Assembly (NCBI RefSeq): GCF_933775445.1
Contig: NC_065878.1
Span: 23,014,395-23,078,394, forward strand
Source: Argentina anserina
Taxonomy: Eukaryota; Streptophyta; Magnoliopsida; Rosales; Rosaceae
Direction of reading: 5' to 3'
DNA length: 64,000 nt
In this document: piece by piece, positions 1-18,641 of the stretch
Layout: every line of letters begins with the position of its first letter
Numbering within the stretch: position 1 is the first letter of the stretch
Notes under the pieces: model-generated
What the model was told of the DNA's origin: nothing
The model's input: the letters and a program-made list of their open reading frames with translations, nothing else
Database searches by the model: none
Position numbers and translations under genes: made by a program

Positions 1-3000
1 AGTACTCCTTGACAAGTTGCGCAAACAGCGAGCTTTCTCTCTTCATTAACCTCATAGGCTCATCATACTCCACTATTTTCCCTGCAAAACAAATGGAAAA
101 CATTTGCTTCATATCCTTTAGTATCAGCATATTATAGATAGGAATTTTCTTTGATGATCATAAAAACACTGACCATCACTAATGGCAAGAACCATTGTGC
201 AATCCATCACTGTTGGTATCCTGTGAGCTACTGTAATTACTGTACAAGTTTCAAACTCAGTCCTTATAGTCTTTTGCAGGATCGTATCAGTTGCATTGTC
301 AATGGAGGCAGTTGCTTCATCGAGCACCAATACCCGACTCCTCCTTAAAAGCGCGCGCCCAAGACAGAACAGTTGCCTTTGCCCCATGCTCCAGTTTGAT
401 CCATCATCCACAACTGAAAGAGATGCTGATCATGATTTACACAGAAAAAGGACACACCACATACGGGTACTAATTTATAGAAATGTTAGCTTACCTAATG
501 AGTCCAAGCCTTTTTCTTTCTCTTCAACAGGCTCTCGAAGCTGACACTTCCTAAGAACCTTTAAAAAGGCATAAGATAAATCTCGGCTCAGTCCAAATAA
601 TCAACAGAAAAGCAAGGTTACATAAAGCAAGGTTTACAGAACTTGATCCTCACCTCCCATATTTCCTGGTCTGAATGTTGAGATAAGGGGTCCAAATTGT
701 ATCTGACAGTCCCATTAAAGAGAGTAGGGTCTTGAGGTATTATTCCAAATCTTGACCTCAGATCATGAAGTCCAATAGTAGAGATGTCAATTCCATCAAC
801 TAAAATCTTCCCTCCGGCCGGCTCAACTAGACGAAAAAGAGCACCGATTAGAGTAGACTTCCCACTACCTGTCCTACCAACAATACCAATCTTGTGCCCT
901 CCTTGAAAAACGCAACTGATACCTCGAAGAACAAGTGGTGTGTCTTCCCTATATCTTATCTGTTTTGACATGAAATTAGACCTAAGTGACCATATACACA
1001 TAAAAGCAAGTTTTTAAATACCAAAGACACTCCAGTATTTACCTGCAAATTTTGGATCTCCACTTTTCCAACAACAGGCCAATTGGCCGGAGGACGGTAT
1101 CCCTCTACTACTTCTGGGGCTTCACTAGGAATGTTCATATATTGATGTAGTCTTTCAACAGAAATGATGTAATTTGCTATAGTGCACTGCTTCTGAATTG
1201 AGTTGATCAATGACACGTTTAATGATAGACCATAAGAAAGTGCCATCCCAATAAACCCTGCAGTAACATATATAGTCATTGCTAGAAGTGTCAAAAAAAA
1301 AATAGCTTAAACTCCAGGCAGGCACTTCCAGCAAATTTTAGAGAAGCTTACCAGAGGTGAAAGTTCCATGAGGTAGCAGCACCATACAAAGTGCTGCAGA
1401 GGCAAGAACCGCAGCACTGAGTATCTCTAATCGTTGGATTAACCACTCATTTGCGGAAAAGCTGTGGAAATAGGGACTAGCATTTGTGTCAATGAGCTGA
1501 AAGTTCTTTGCCGAGAAGCATTCTTCTTCATTAAAAGCTCTTATGGTAATGGCACCTGATACAGACTCTGCGAGATGGTTTGCAACAAAAGACTTGGTTG
1601 TTCCATTGATCCTCATTAACTCTTTTGCAGTGGAAAAGTAATATTTCTGAAAATAAAATATTTTCATGTCAAAACAGTCTAATCAGATTCTGTTCAAACA
1701 TAAAAATTGCTTCTGCTCTTTCAAGTTTTCAGAAAAAATATATGAAAAAACCCTCTAGCATTACCTGTAGCTGAATTGCGACACAGACCATTGTTATGGA
1801 GACAAACAGGACTTGCCAGGTAACAACTGTCAATACTCCAAGATTGCAATAGGCATTCATGGTAGCTCCACAAGCAAATACTATGCTGAATGGAATATCA
1901 AGATCTGTGATACTCAGATCAGATGAAACCTGAACATGAAACAATGCAGTAGATAAAGCTATTATTATCCTTCATGCCCTCCTAGTCTATAAACCAAAGT
2001 TTCTAGTTGAAATGCATACCCGACTAAGTATCCGTCCTAGCGGTGTTGAGTCATAGAATGACATAGGTGCACGAAAAAGGGAGTTTAGTAGCTGTGAGAA
2101 CAAAGACTTTGATGTCTCAAGACCCCCAATAACTGCTGCAAGAGATCTAAACAGAAATATAAATGTAGCGGAGAATCCAATTGATAAGTACACCACAAGC
2201 AACCGCAATGTGCTAACATTTGGATTGTCAACGTTAGCAGCCATCCAAGAGTTCTGTGCAATCTGACTCATAATGAAAGTGAAGTGTAGGCAAACGGCAA
2301 TTGAGAAGTACAAGAACCCTTTATTCTGCTTCAGATACAGTATGTATGGCTTAAAACCTGTGTCTCCTGTCTCTCTCTCTTCTAGTTTGATCAATTGGTC
2401 ACCTTTCTTTTCTTTTAATGGCTTCTCCACATAACTCTTCTTAATCTCCCTAGATGATGTTCCTGAATTTTGAGCAGAAGCGACATCTGAAAGCCTTTTG
2501 GAACCAGCAGTTTCTTTGTGTGCATTCACAAGGTCCTGGAATTCTTGGCTTAAAGCCAATAAATGCTGATAAGGAGCTGCTTGTAGGATCTCCCCATCTA
2601 TCATCAACTGCTTAACAAGATTCAATTTAGAATCACAGTGTTTGACCTCTTCTAATGATAATAACATTCATGAATAACATAAAAACATGCTTACATGCAG
2701 GACAGTATACTAGCCCTCAAACAATTAAATTTCAGTTCCCTTAATGAATTGGTTTTGCACACAAAAGATTTCGAGTTAGAGAAGACTGACCAGAACAAAA
2801 TCAAATGCAGGCAGGAAATCAACTTGATGGGTCACAAGTAGTACTGTCTTGCCTGAAAGTGCTTCCATTACATATTCCTGACAATGTACAAGTTATCTTT
2901 CAGTATAAGCAAGACGTAAGTCAAAGGCATAGCATAAATTTCGAAAGTAAAGCTTACATTAAATAAGTTTGTTGCAGTATGTGCATCAACAGCACTGAAT

Positions 3001-5443
3001 GGATCATCCAAGAGGTATATATCAGCGTCCTGATAGAGAGCACGAGCAAGTTGAATCCGCTGCTTCTGACCTCCACTGAGATTGATCCCTCTCTCCCCTA
3101 TTTCAGTAAGATCACCATAGGGAAGCAGCTCAAGGTCCTTAACTAGTGAGCATCTCTCAAGTGTCTCTCGGTATCGCTCACTATCCATACAAGAACCAAA
3201 GAGAATATTTTCTTGTATAGTTCCTGACTGGATCCATGCTGTTTGAGAAACATAGGCAATCTTCCCATAAACTTTAATCTGAAAATTGATAAAGAAAATG
3301 CTACGTTTAGATTCACGCACATAGTTCTTCTCAAACAAAAATACTACTAGATTCACCACTAATTAGAAGGATTCATATGCTAAAATAACGGGAAAAAAAA
3401 GTAACAATTTACATCTCCTTGCACAGTTGGAATTTCTCCAAGAATTGCAGCTAAAAGGCTTGACTTGCCTGAGCCAACTTCTCCACATATAGCAACCTTT
3501 TCACCTGGTCTAACCTCCACATTTATATTTCTCAGTGTGGACTTCAGAAAATGCTCTTCCCATGAAAAATTAGCTGATTTTATTTCAATGGAGTTTGCTA
3601 CATTCTTCATGTTGCAGTTCCGGACATTTGAAGGTTGCAGCTCAGGTGCCTCAAGGAATTTCACAATACGACCAAATGCAACCTTAGCTTGAATGACAGC
3701 CGCAAAAACATCAGGCATGGTTCGAATGGGGTCCCGAACAAGTCTCAGAGTTGATATAAAAGTAAAAACATTGTTTGCATGTAACGGAATTTTGAGAAAA
3801 TAGCATGCTCCAAATGTTGCAGTAGAGACCAAAACAGGAGTTGTCCAAAAGAGATAAGTACTATATGCTTTTCTTAGCAACAATGCAGATAACCATTTGT
3901 GCTCCTCCTTCCTTAACCTCTCTATAGCCTTCTTGAAATGTGTTTCCCATGCATATAACTTTAAGACCTTCATGTTCACTAGAGCCTCAGAACTAGCCTT
4001 GAGCCTTTCATCTTGTGCCTTCATAAGCTTACTCTGAAACTTGTGTTGTAGCTTAGCAAGTGGAGCATTGACAGCCATGCTCAAAAGTATCATCACCAAG
4101 GCTGCAAATGTAGCTAGGCCGACTGCACGGAAAAGAATTACCAAAGAAAAACAGAGCTGGATGCTAGTCGTCCAAGTCTGATGTAACCAAAATGGGAATT
4201 CTCCAATCCTATAAGCATCCACAGTTACATAATTCATAATTTCACCACCTGAGTGTGTCAGCTTAGCAGCATTAGATAATCTCAACTGCTTTTTGTAAAT
4301 GGCTGCTCTAAGCAGAGACCTAACTTTCAAACCAATGAGCCTGCACCTGAAGTACCACTGTCTTTGTGACAAGGATTCAGTGGTCTTCAACACAAAAAGT
4401 GCTGCAGCTAACAGATAACCCTCATGCTTGAAACTCTCATTTCCTTCTGCTACCAAAATGAAGGCATTCAGAAGCAAAGGACCAGCACAGATGGTAAGTA
4501 TCTTCAGCAAAGCAAAGAAACCAGATAGTAAAATCTCCTTCCAGTGGCATAGGATTATAATCTTTAACACTGATGGCTGGGAAGATGGCTCAATTTGTTT
4601 CTGCTTGCTCAATTTCTCCAAGAACATCTTATAACAACTTTCTGCTTGATCTTCCTTGCGCAGCTTTGGTATATCTTCATCCTCCAGAGTTTTCTCCCTT
4701 CCTCTTTTCATCAATGAATTTAACCACCAAAATGACAATTTACTGAATAAACCAGCTTTGCTGAATGGGGTTGCATGATCATTACCTTTACTAATGCCAT
4801 GGTACTCACCATTGAGAGGGGCATAAAGACCATTGTCACTGACGATCTCATCACCATCTTCATACTTGTACCCCTTGAAAACACATAACAGCAACGATGC
4901 TGCCCCTGGCAGAGTCAGGATGTCTAGTACTATCTTAACAGACATTTCACTTCCGAAGATGATAGCAAAGAGCGATAGAGCAAAGACAACTGCAGAGAAC
5001 AGAAATACAAGGATGGACAAGAGTCTTGAAGGCTGTCTTGGAAGTTGCTTTACCCTGATGCTTAGTGTTAAGCTCAAAAACAACCATGTGAAGCCTTGAA
5101 AGAGATCAAGTAACCACCAATTTAAAGGCAAAGCTGTGTGTGTATTCCTCAGCTTTTCTTCTAAAATCCAGGCTGCCAAGCACAAGTACACAAATCCAAG
5201 ACCGCCATTAAAAATAGCCGAGACTATTTGCCAACTTGAAAAACCTCGATATCTGACTTGAACACGAACCGTTTTTGGTGACTTGAGAAACATATTGAAC
5301 AAGAGCACCACAAGAAGGATTATATCCAGGAAAATTATCAACGAGTGATTGATGCATGAAGAAGGATGGACCAGAAACTGGAAGTTCAAATTCTCCGAAC
5401 TTCCAGATTCCCCACAAAACCCAATCCATAAATCCTCCATCAT
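1..5443 (-). CDS. ABCC10-like: ABC transporter C family member 10-like, downstream tandem copy (3' end cut by window)
   Basis: Full-size ABCC/MRP transporter, expected to export glutathione or other conjugates across the tonoplast or plasma membrane. Exons on the minus strand: 5443-3413, 3278-2958, 2877-2791, 2607-2020, 1929-1765, 1646-1352, 1257-1043, 959-654, 558-495, 413-174 and 81 to beyond base 1, all with GT-AG borders. Order: N-terminal membrane domain (TMD0), TMD1, NBD1 (Walker [10 protein letters not shown], signature LSGGQKQR, Walker B DIYLLDD), TMD2, NBD2 (Walker [10 protein letters not shown], signature SMGQRQ, Walker B VLVLDEA). Every complete exon has exactly the length of its counterpart in the neighbouring copy, so this is a tandem duplicate. 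No stop or frameshift is seen. By comparison with the sister copy only about 10 codons plus stop lie outside the window. The family assignment is firm; the substrate is unknown. Confidence 0.95.
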
Positions 5444-6862
5444 CCTTATCAGTTATTCTAAACCTCTAGTGCTGTTCTTACTCTGCATAGAAATGCAACA
5501 CAAGAAAACATACTAAGAAACTTTGCATGACAAACTTAAAACTACCAAAACAACAAAGCAAGCACCAAAACTTGTTATAAAAAAAATCAAAACAAAAAAT
5601 CATCATAGACATATCTTTTTATCATAATGACTTGAAACACAAGGAGCATACCAGAGAGAACTGGCCCAAGAGAACAGAAGGTCCTCGTTCTCTTAGGCCA
5701 CACAAAGCAGCAGTGGCAGCAGGAACAAGATGATTCTATCAAGTAACCCTATTCATCACTCAGCAAAGTAGCAAATTCTCTGGCCTCAAATGCTCTGATT
5801 CAACCAGATATTACAAATGATGAAGAAAATGCCACAATGCACACGTGATAATAAGTTAAGAACTTAAGATCCAGCCGACATTTGAATACTAGAAAAAAAA
5901 TCTCTTGCTTTTGTTCTTTACCAATAACTGCATCAACGTGAAGTTAAACAAGGAGTAAAAATAGAGAAACAACTCAAAGCGAATCAAACAACTTGACAAT
6001 ATGGTATTATATGGTAATATGCAACTAGTGAATGGCTTCCCTTGTTACCAGAAATGCCACTCTGACGTTTCAGCTTGACGTTGGAGCTGCCTTCCCATTT
6101 CAGTATTGAAGAATATATAGACGCCTTGCCCTTGGGGACTACTACTATCTTGAATTTTTTTAAATCATTTTTCATCAAACTTGTGGGGGACAAAAACGAA
6201 TGAAAATTGTTGAAAATGGTCTCAGTTTGTGGCTCATTTGTGGCTATGCGTAGTGTTTTAGAGTCAGAAAGGGATTGGACTCTAGTGAGCAACTGATTTG
6301 GACAAGCTGGAAAATGATCGTGTTCCATGGCCGGAATCACATATGGCGTCACCGCACACGTACTAGCGTTTTGTCGTTCAGAAGTCGACATCATTCTCTC
6401 TCAACTCTTCAAATCATGGTACTCGAAAACAAAATGATTGATTCACAATAATGTTGTTAACCTAATCAATAACTTAAGTGAGCGGAAACTTCAGTTTTGA
6501 CTTTTGATGACAGTTGCTCTACATGCATCATGGTCCTTCATACATATAGTATAGTTCATCATGGATACACTACGTCTACACTGTAGATTACATTCTTTGT
6601 GGTGACTAACAATGTGCAAAAGTTTCGATTTAGCAATGATCTCTGATAAGTAGGCAATTATTTGTCATCGCCTTGTAGGAATGAGGTAGTGTATACACTT
6701 CAGAGTTCAGACAACCCAAAAATATGATCTCCTAATGATCACGTTGCTCGCCATCCTCTCCCCGGCTCAATTATTCACGCGAGCATTTGCTGATATAGTT
6801 TACATTGATCCTGCTTCAGAGTGCGACATATCAGAAAGGCTACATCACAGTTATTGTCGCGT
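5444..6862. other. Spacer between the two ABCC10 copies
   Basis: This stretch must hold the 3' UTR of the upstream copy (next to 6862) and the promoter and 5' leader of the downstream copy (next to 5443). An open frame of 136 codons on the minus strand (6394-5984) matches nothing I recognise and has no splice or context support, so I do not call it a gene. No repeat or mobile element stands out. Confidence 0.5.
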
Positions 6863-12347
<5,485 letters not shown>

Positions 12348-13300
12348 CCTTTCAAAGTTTCAATACTGCAGTTACTTCTGTAAGAAGGCATATATACAAT
12401 TCAAGAAGAACAAATGAGAAATTTTTCCTTAACAAACATGGAACATATAATAAATTAATAACCAAAAACCCCAGAAAAAAAGGCTTATTACTTTTTGTGT
12501 GAGTACTGAAAAGGACAAACAAAGCAGCGATGAAGTTTACAGATGAAGCATAATAACTAGCTACCTTCATCATAATAATAACCCAAGAAAGCATAGACAA
12601 ATTTAAAAAAATAGCTAAAAAGATAACCAAAGGTGTATACCTGAATAAGAAGAAGGATCTCAGCTAGTTCAGAACTTCAAACAAAGAACCAGAAGCACAA
12701 AGCATGATCCTACAAAGCAATCCAATGCATCACACAGCAATGTTGAAGTTGAGATATTCCAACTGTGAAAGAAAGAAAGGAAGAAACAGAGATGGGCAAG
12801 TTATAATATAAGCAACCCCACATTAGGCACGTGGAACATGGATTAAGAATCCCATACGGCGACTCTTTCATTATAATAAGAGAAAGCAAACAATCTCTGA
12901 TTTTGTTTTTGCACCAATAAATAACGCAATGGATATAACAGAGGCCATCATTCAAAGCAGTACAAACAATCTCATACACAGATTATAATAAGAAGAAGAT
13001 ATTAGTGAGAAAACATCGTTTGTGTGACTAACCAATGATCCCAACAAACCCTTGGGCTTCACCAACCAAATCTTTTTTTTTTCGGAAACAGAGAATGTAG
13101 AATCTGTATTAATCTTTGTTCTTCTTCTTTCTGGGTTTGTTTTGATTGATTTTCTAAGAAGATGAAGGTTGAGGGTGGTATGCGGTTTCATTCGCGCGCT
13201 TTCGTTGTATGTAGTAAACAGTTAAGTGAGATTATTTTAGGAGACTGAAACAGAGGACGAGGATGAAAACGATGATCGTTGTCGGAGTCAGATGGCGTCA
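12348..13300. promoter_or_regulatory. 5' leader and promoter region of the upstream ABCC10 copy
   Basis: Non-coding. The minus-strand sequence has a plausible 5' UTR splice donor (GTATAC, just below about 12650) and pyrimidine-rich stretches, so the leader probably contains one or more introns. No competing gene is seen. A long TC microsatellite lies at its far edge. The transcription start cannot be fixed from sequence alone. Confidence 0.4.
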
Positions 13301-13308
13301 TGGCTCAC

Positions 13309-13309
<1 letters not shown>

Positions 13310-13349
<40 letters not shown>
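13310..13349. repeat. (TC)n microsatellite
   Basis: About 40 bases of uninterrupted TC dinucleotides. It lies upstream of the minus-strand ABCC10 gene and reads as GA on that strand, as is common in plant core promoters and leaders. Confidence 0.95.
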
Positions 13350-13354
<5 letters not shown>

Positions 13355-16054
13355 CAATATTGATTGGCAAACCCCAGGTTTTGACTACGAGTGCTTCAAT
13401 CAAGTAAATCAGGTCCCACGTGTCATAAAAAAATTATTATTGGTTCAAACGATTAAACTTCGGAGCTTCGACCCCAAAAGTCGTCTACCCAACTATCTAA
13501 TATTGATAGTGTATGTTGGTTTCTCATGAATTATATAGTAACTACCGATCATTCATTGTGAACGAGATTGTATTAAGCTATATAACATCAATTTTCGTTG
13601 AATATTCTATTAACGATAGTAAAAAAATTTGGGCTAGCTTTTGGCATTATATTACAGACACGACTAAGTATTAACATTCTAATCATGCATGAATGTGTTT
13701 TTTCTTTTTTTGAGAAGAATGCATGTATGTGAGGACTTTCATGCAAGGAAATAATATGATCATATAATTATTGATATTGGTCATCATTGACTTACAAGTG
13801 TGTATCATACCGTAAAATAATATAAAATATCTTATGATTTGCGACCAATCTCAACCGTATATTCTAACACGTGGCTTTGTTCTTTTAGTTGGGCGTTTGT
13901 TTCTCGTTAGGTCTTTGTTACTAGGCGAGTGAGAAGGAGAAGAATTGCGTCTCTTGCTTCAAGGCGGAGATTGGAGATAAAAGGCAATGACCATTAATGG
14001 AAGGATTTAATGGAGAGACCGAGAGACTAACCTAAGATTAAAAAAAAATGTAGAGAGCTGGATGTTGTTGCATGGTGAATCGGCGATTATGGTATTTTGT
14101 GATTTTGTTGTATGGAGTTGGATGAATGTGAATCATATTATATGATTGCTTTGAGCGGTTCCCCTCGTGTTTTTTTCTCACTTTCATCCTCTAAAACCCA
14201 GTTTTATAGTCTCTTTCCAGATTTTCTTGACGAGGTTCAAATTCAAAAGATGGCTTATAGATTTTCAATTACAGAAGAAGGAGATTTGATTCTCCGATCT
14301 CACTATTGATGCCTATTGCATTAAATTCATTCCATATTGATCTATCTCTGAATTGGAATTTCTTTGATATTTGGGTTTGAATCCCAAATCGGGTTCGAAG
14401 TTTTGGGTTTAAATCTCCGGTCGGTTTCTCCATGTTTGATGTTGTAAGAACACAAATGAGCTTATGGTTTTCAAGTTCTGATTTGATCACAGAGGAAGAG
14501 GCGAAGCAGAGAGGAAGAAGGGATGCGTGTGGTTTGCTTTGTAGGTGGGTCTGCAAACGACGCGTGATTTGCAAGCGCCGTTAGATTTTGGGAGTGCCCA
14601 TACTCTAGTGGTGTGAATAGACTCTCTTTATATATCCTAAGAAAAGTGTTTTTAATAGCTGATTTAGAACATTGTCGCGTGCATGTGGAAAATGAGCAAA
14701 CTATATGTCACACCGGGAATCAATATTCATGTCAGTATTGTCATATTTTATGTCGATCATCATAATTATAATCCAGCTACAGGGCATTAACTGCATGCAC
14801 AGCCAAAACGTACAGATCAAAACAACTTAAACATGCAGATCGAGCATCTTTATTGTTTTGTGATGAAATCTTAACGGACATGGTTGAATTGCAATTCAAT
14901 TTGAACATGGAGGGATAAATTAACCTCTAATCCAGAACTCATTTGGAATTTGTGGCTAAACAATATGTTTTCCTTCAAAACTATATCTATCTTCGCACTT
15001 GTATTGGCAGCTGAGTAAAGAATCATTCGAGCACATATGTACAAGTGAAAAACAACCAAAAAAACAATGACGTACAACCGATCTAGGGTAGATTCGGCGA
15101 CCACCTATTAATTTGGACCAAGATCGATTGGTTCATGTACGTGGCACCATTTCTTCAAGATGGTTAGCTCAAGACTTGGAAGTCCACAGATCACATTAAA
15201 CGAATTTGATAGTTGATACCTATCGTATTCAATCTCGATCAATCAAACTTAAATACCAAGTATTGTCCTTGTTTCTTCTTGTACGTACTACTAGTTATTA
15301 ATCTTTGGCCCCGGCCAGGTCCCCTTCACAGATCATGTTCAACTGTTCAAGTTCGACATCTTGTATTCTTGTTGGCTGGTTGCTAATATTTTGGACTAGT
15401 AGTTTGCCGACCATTGAGCACCAAAGCTAACATTCTACACGCACGCGGATAAGCACCGTCACGGCGCCACCGAAAGATGACGATCGTCATCGTTTTGGTT
15501 TTGTTACTTCTGTATACCTTCAATGATGTCGATCTCCTCATGTCTACGGCTTTGTGTTTTATAATTTCTCTCATCCACGGATGAGCCCAAAATTTGGGAC
15601 CTCTCGATCAATTAATTCTCTAAGAACAAAATGAATCAGGTAATATCAGCAGAGAACTGCACAGATTGTTGAACATTATATGGAGTGGAAAGTTGAATGA
15701 ATATAACTATATATTCCTGATTTTGTCACCTACTCTTGTATCTATAAGTGGATTGACATTGATACTAATTTTTTTTTTGTTAAGAATGAAGTAGTAGTAG
15801 TATAATCTATCAAGTAGTGAAAACAGTACTCAAATACTTCAACATGTAATTTATTGAAGCAATATGGTAAAAGGATAGGTTTACTAAAAACTAGAGCTGC
15901 TGCAAGTTCCTGAATCAAAAAAGTCAAAACTAGAAATAGCTAATAAAACATCTGCTAAGAAGACAAATTAATCTACTTAGAAAACTACATCTACTGGCCT
16001 GCTGCAGTTATATTTCCAGACTAGAACTCTTAGACTGCAAATAGCATCAATGAC
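13350..16054. other. Intergenic, no gene recognised
   Basis: A+T-rich DNA. Several open frames of 60-100 codons occur (for example 14112-14309 plus, 14574-14269 minus, 15104-14871 minus), but none has family resemblance, splice signals or biased composition. I see no RNA gene and no complete mobile element here. Confidence 0.5.
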
Positions 16055-16057
16055 CAA

Positions 16058-16768
16058 GGCCCAGTTTGGGATTGCTGTGTTGTGGGCATAATTACTTTTA
16101 AAACTGGTGCGAGAGGAATCAGCTGAGGTGTTTGATAAACTGTTTTTGAAAAGTGTTTTGAGAATTGATATTGAATTATTTTAAAGGGGCTTGCTAAAAA
16201 TAGTATTGTGGTTGTGTATGATTACCATATTGGACATGAATCAAATTATAGCTTGGATAATTCCAACCCAATTCCAACTTTACACACTATCCAACCTTTT
16301 TTTTCTTTGAATAAACACTATCCAACCTTTTATGCACCAACAAAATGATCTTTAATTAAAATTTTATAAGAAATTATGTCGATGTCATAGATTTCCAAGA
16401 ACTATTTGATATTAATGAAATATATATATATATATCGTAAATTTTCATTAATATTTAGATTTACTATAATTAAGTTAAAATTTATTTTTATTTGTAAATA
16501 AATACTATAATTAAGTTGAAATATATATATAATCGTACTAGAGTGAGGACATAGTTGGTAGTTAGGTTTAAATTCATTTAAATGAGTTACTGTTGATCCT
16601 TGTTTTCCAAAAGCACCTTGAAAAGCAACCAAATGACAGCTTCTCAAAACCAGCTGTTAGGAGAAGCAATTCTGACCAAAAGCTGCTTTAAGAGATTTTA
16701 CCAAACACCATATTTTAAGTCTGAAAGCATAAGCAGTTCCAGGCCATGAATCAATCCCAAACTGGGCC
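16058..16768. mobile_element. PIF/Harbinger-like MITE (Tourist type), 711 bp
   Basis: The ends are inverted repeats: GGCCCAGTTTGGGATTG at the left and its complement at the right. The GGCCnnGTTTGG pattern is typical of Harbinger/Tourist elements. Each side is flanked by CAA (16055-16057 and 16769-16771), a 3-bp target duplication as expected for this superfamily. Subterminal regions are also partly complementary and rich in AAGCnGCTT-like motifs. No transposase is encoded; the interior is very A+T-rich. A hAT origin would need an 8-bp duplication, which I do not see. Confidence 0.75.
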
Positions 16769-16771
16769 CAA

Positions 16772-17486
16772 AGCACTTCAAGTTCATATATATACACAAC
16801 ATATTAAGGTCACTTTCTAACGTATATTGCTATTAACTACAGTATGTTCCCTTAACAAAATAAGGGAGCGAGATTATGACTACTATGCACAACCATGCAG
16901 AATTTTGTAAATATATAAAATTTACTGAAGAAGGAGTAAAACATTACAATCATTTGGTACGTTGCTTGACGCTACTCGCTAGTATAAGTAAAGGAGTTGT
17001 GACAACTACCCTTTGCATCTGCAATGCCGCCTGCACCTTTTCTGACTGGCACACGTTTCTGTCGTGAAAGATGATGCACCCACAGTATCAAAATTGCCAA
17101 AATCTAAAAATTCAAAAGTACTAGAATATAAGTCTGAGACCATATCTTAACCAATAAATAAAAATAAGTCTGAGACCATATCAATGGAAAATCTACGGTA
17201 GTGGTGGGTACCGTGTACTGGGGTCTTTTGAATATTTATGACCGTCAGATCTCTAGTATATCTAATGGTCATGAATATTTAGAAAGAGGGGTAACCGGAT
17301 GACCTGGTCACCAATACGTATTAGAAAAAAAAAAGTTTTAGAAGGCACTGCAAGGAGGAAAAGATGAATTGAAGAAGAAGAAGGAAGAGAAAATAACGAA
17401 AGAGATAGAAAGCAAAAGGATTCACAAAATGCGTAGAGAGATAGGGAGGCAACCCAATTTAGCTTATATAGATTTCATCGAAGAAG
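16772..17486. other. Intergenic; contains direct repeats and a small hairpin
   Basis: No gene. A 19-bp motif beginning ATAAGTCTGAGACC occurs twice, near 17129 and 17165, and a diverged third copy lies near 18239. A short palindrome spans 17230-17281, with arms reading GAATATTTATGACC-type sequence. These look like worn transposon edges. Confidence 0.45.
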
Positions 17487-17797
17487 AGGCGAGACGTATC
17501 CTAGTAGAGAATATCCTAGGCGAGATCGAAGTACCCTACTAGGGACGATACATGCTCCCATACGAGAAGTACTCTAGTAGAGATAATACATGCTCTTACT
17601 CTATACATGCCCGAGACGAGAAGTACCCTAGTAGACATGCATGATACATGCTCTTGGGCGAGAAGTATCATACTAGAGACTATACATATATGGTCGTAAG
17701 CGAGAAGTACCCTAATAGAAAAGATATAACCTTCTAGGCGAAAAGTATCCTACATGCTCATAGACAAGAAGTTCCCTAGCAGAGACAATATATGTCT
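17487..17797. repeat. Degenerate minisatellite, about 8 units of about 35-50 bp
   Basis: Successive units share the core GCGAGAAGTACCCTAGTAGA followed by a variant of GATAATACATGCTC. Units begin near 17488, 17519, 17562, 17614, 17659, 17702, 17737 and 17764. Unit length and sequence vary, so the array is old or was formed by imperfect slippage. No open frame runs through it. Confidence 0.75.
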
Positions 17798-18640
17798 ACA
17801 ACCCTATTGTAGATGGTATATTTTCACACTTTCTAGAACTTTTCTAGGTAGAGATAATATATGCTTCATGTAATAGAGTACTTAGTTGTGTACAACTGTT
17901 ATATCTATTATATTTACATGTTTCACCAATTTGTTATGAGAATTACTATGATCCTAATCATAAATGATATTTTTAGTCCTATTTGATGATATGTATTACA
18001 TGTTTTTGAACGAATTTATTAATATGACAACAAATGTGTTGTTAAATTTGTAAAAATATATAAAATAAAAAATCATGTGTCAAAATCTGAATGGGTAACT
18101 TGATGACCGGTTTTTTAAATTACCAAGATTATATACAAATTATGGGTATGTGGTACCGGTGGGTACCCTAGCATGTCTCCCATATCAATATATATGGGAA
18201 AATTCTATTATTAAAACATATATAGAACTACTAGAATATAAGTCTTTGACCACATCAATATCAACATATATATATATATATGAAGCATATGGAAACATAT
18301 ATAGAACTAATCATACTGCTTACATTAATAAGAATTTAAAAGGCATCATGTTAATAATTCAAGATCCATTCATTAGAAAGCATACTCCAATTTTAAATTA
18401 AGGGGTACATGCATGTGAACCACATCAACAGTACGTTGTATATAGACACAAAGGAGTTTGCTTCAATATATTGGAGATAGACCTTTAAAACAAACAGAAA
18501 TTCACCAACTAAACTAGAAATAGCTAGTAAAACATACACGTCGACTCAGAAGTCAGAACCATTTATCCTACTATGGCAACAAAACCATCTTCGATATGAG
18601 CAACTGATCATGCAAGTAATAATGCGTTTCGTTCTTCACC
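17798..18640. other. Intergenic, A+T-rich
   Basis: No gene is recognised. A diverged copy of the 17.1-kb direct repeat lies near 18239, followed by a run of TA dinucleotides near 18270. The short open frame at 18150-18401 has no family resemblance. Confidence 0.5.
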
Positions 18641-18641
18641 T

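Noticed and set aside
5984..6394. 136-codon minus-strand open frame between the ABCC10 copies
   Set aside because: No recognisable domain, low complexity in parts, no splice partner; it lies in expected promoter DNA of the downstream copy.
14360..14430. GGGTTCGAAG and similar strings resembling a tRNA T-loop
   Set aside because: No matching acceptor, D or anticodon stems around them.
14112..14574. Open frames on both strands suggesting a small gene
   Set aside because: No family resemblance, no plausible splice sites or promoter; composition like the surroundings.
17487..17797. CRISPR-like repeated units
   Set aside because: Units vary in length and sequence, spacers are not unique, and the context is a plant nuclear genome; a degenerate minisatellite explains it.
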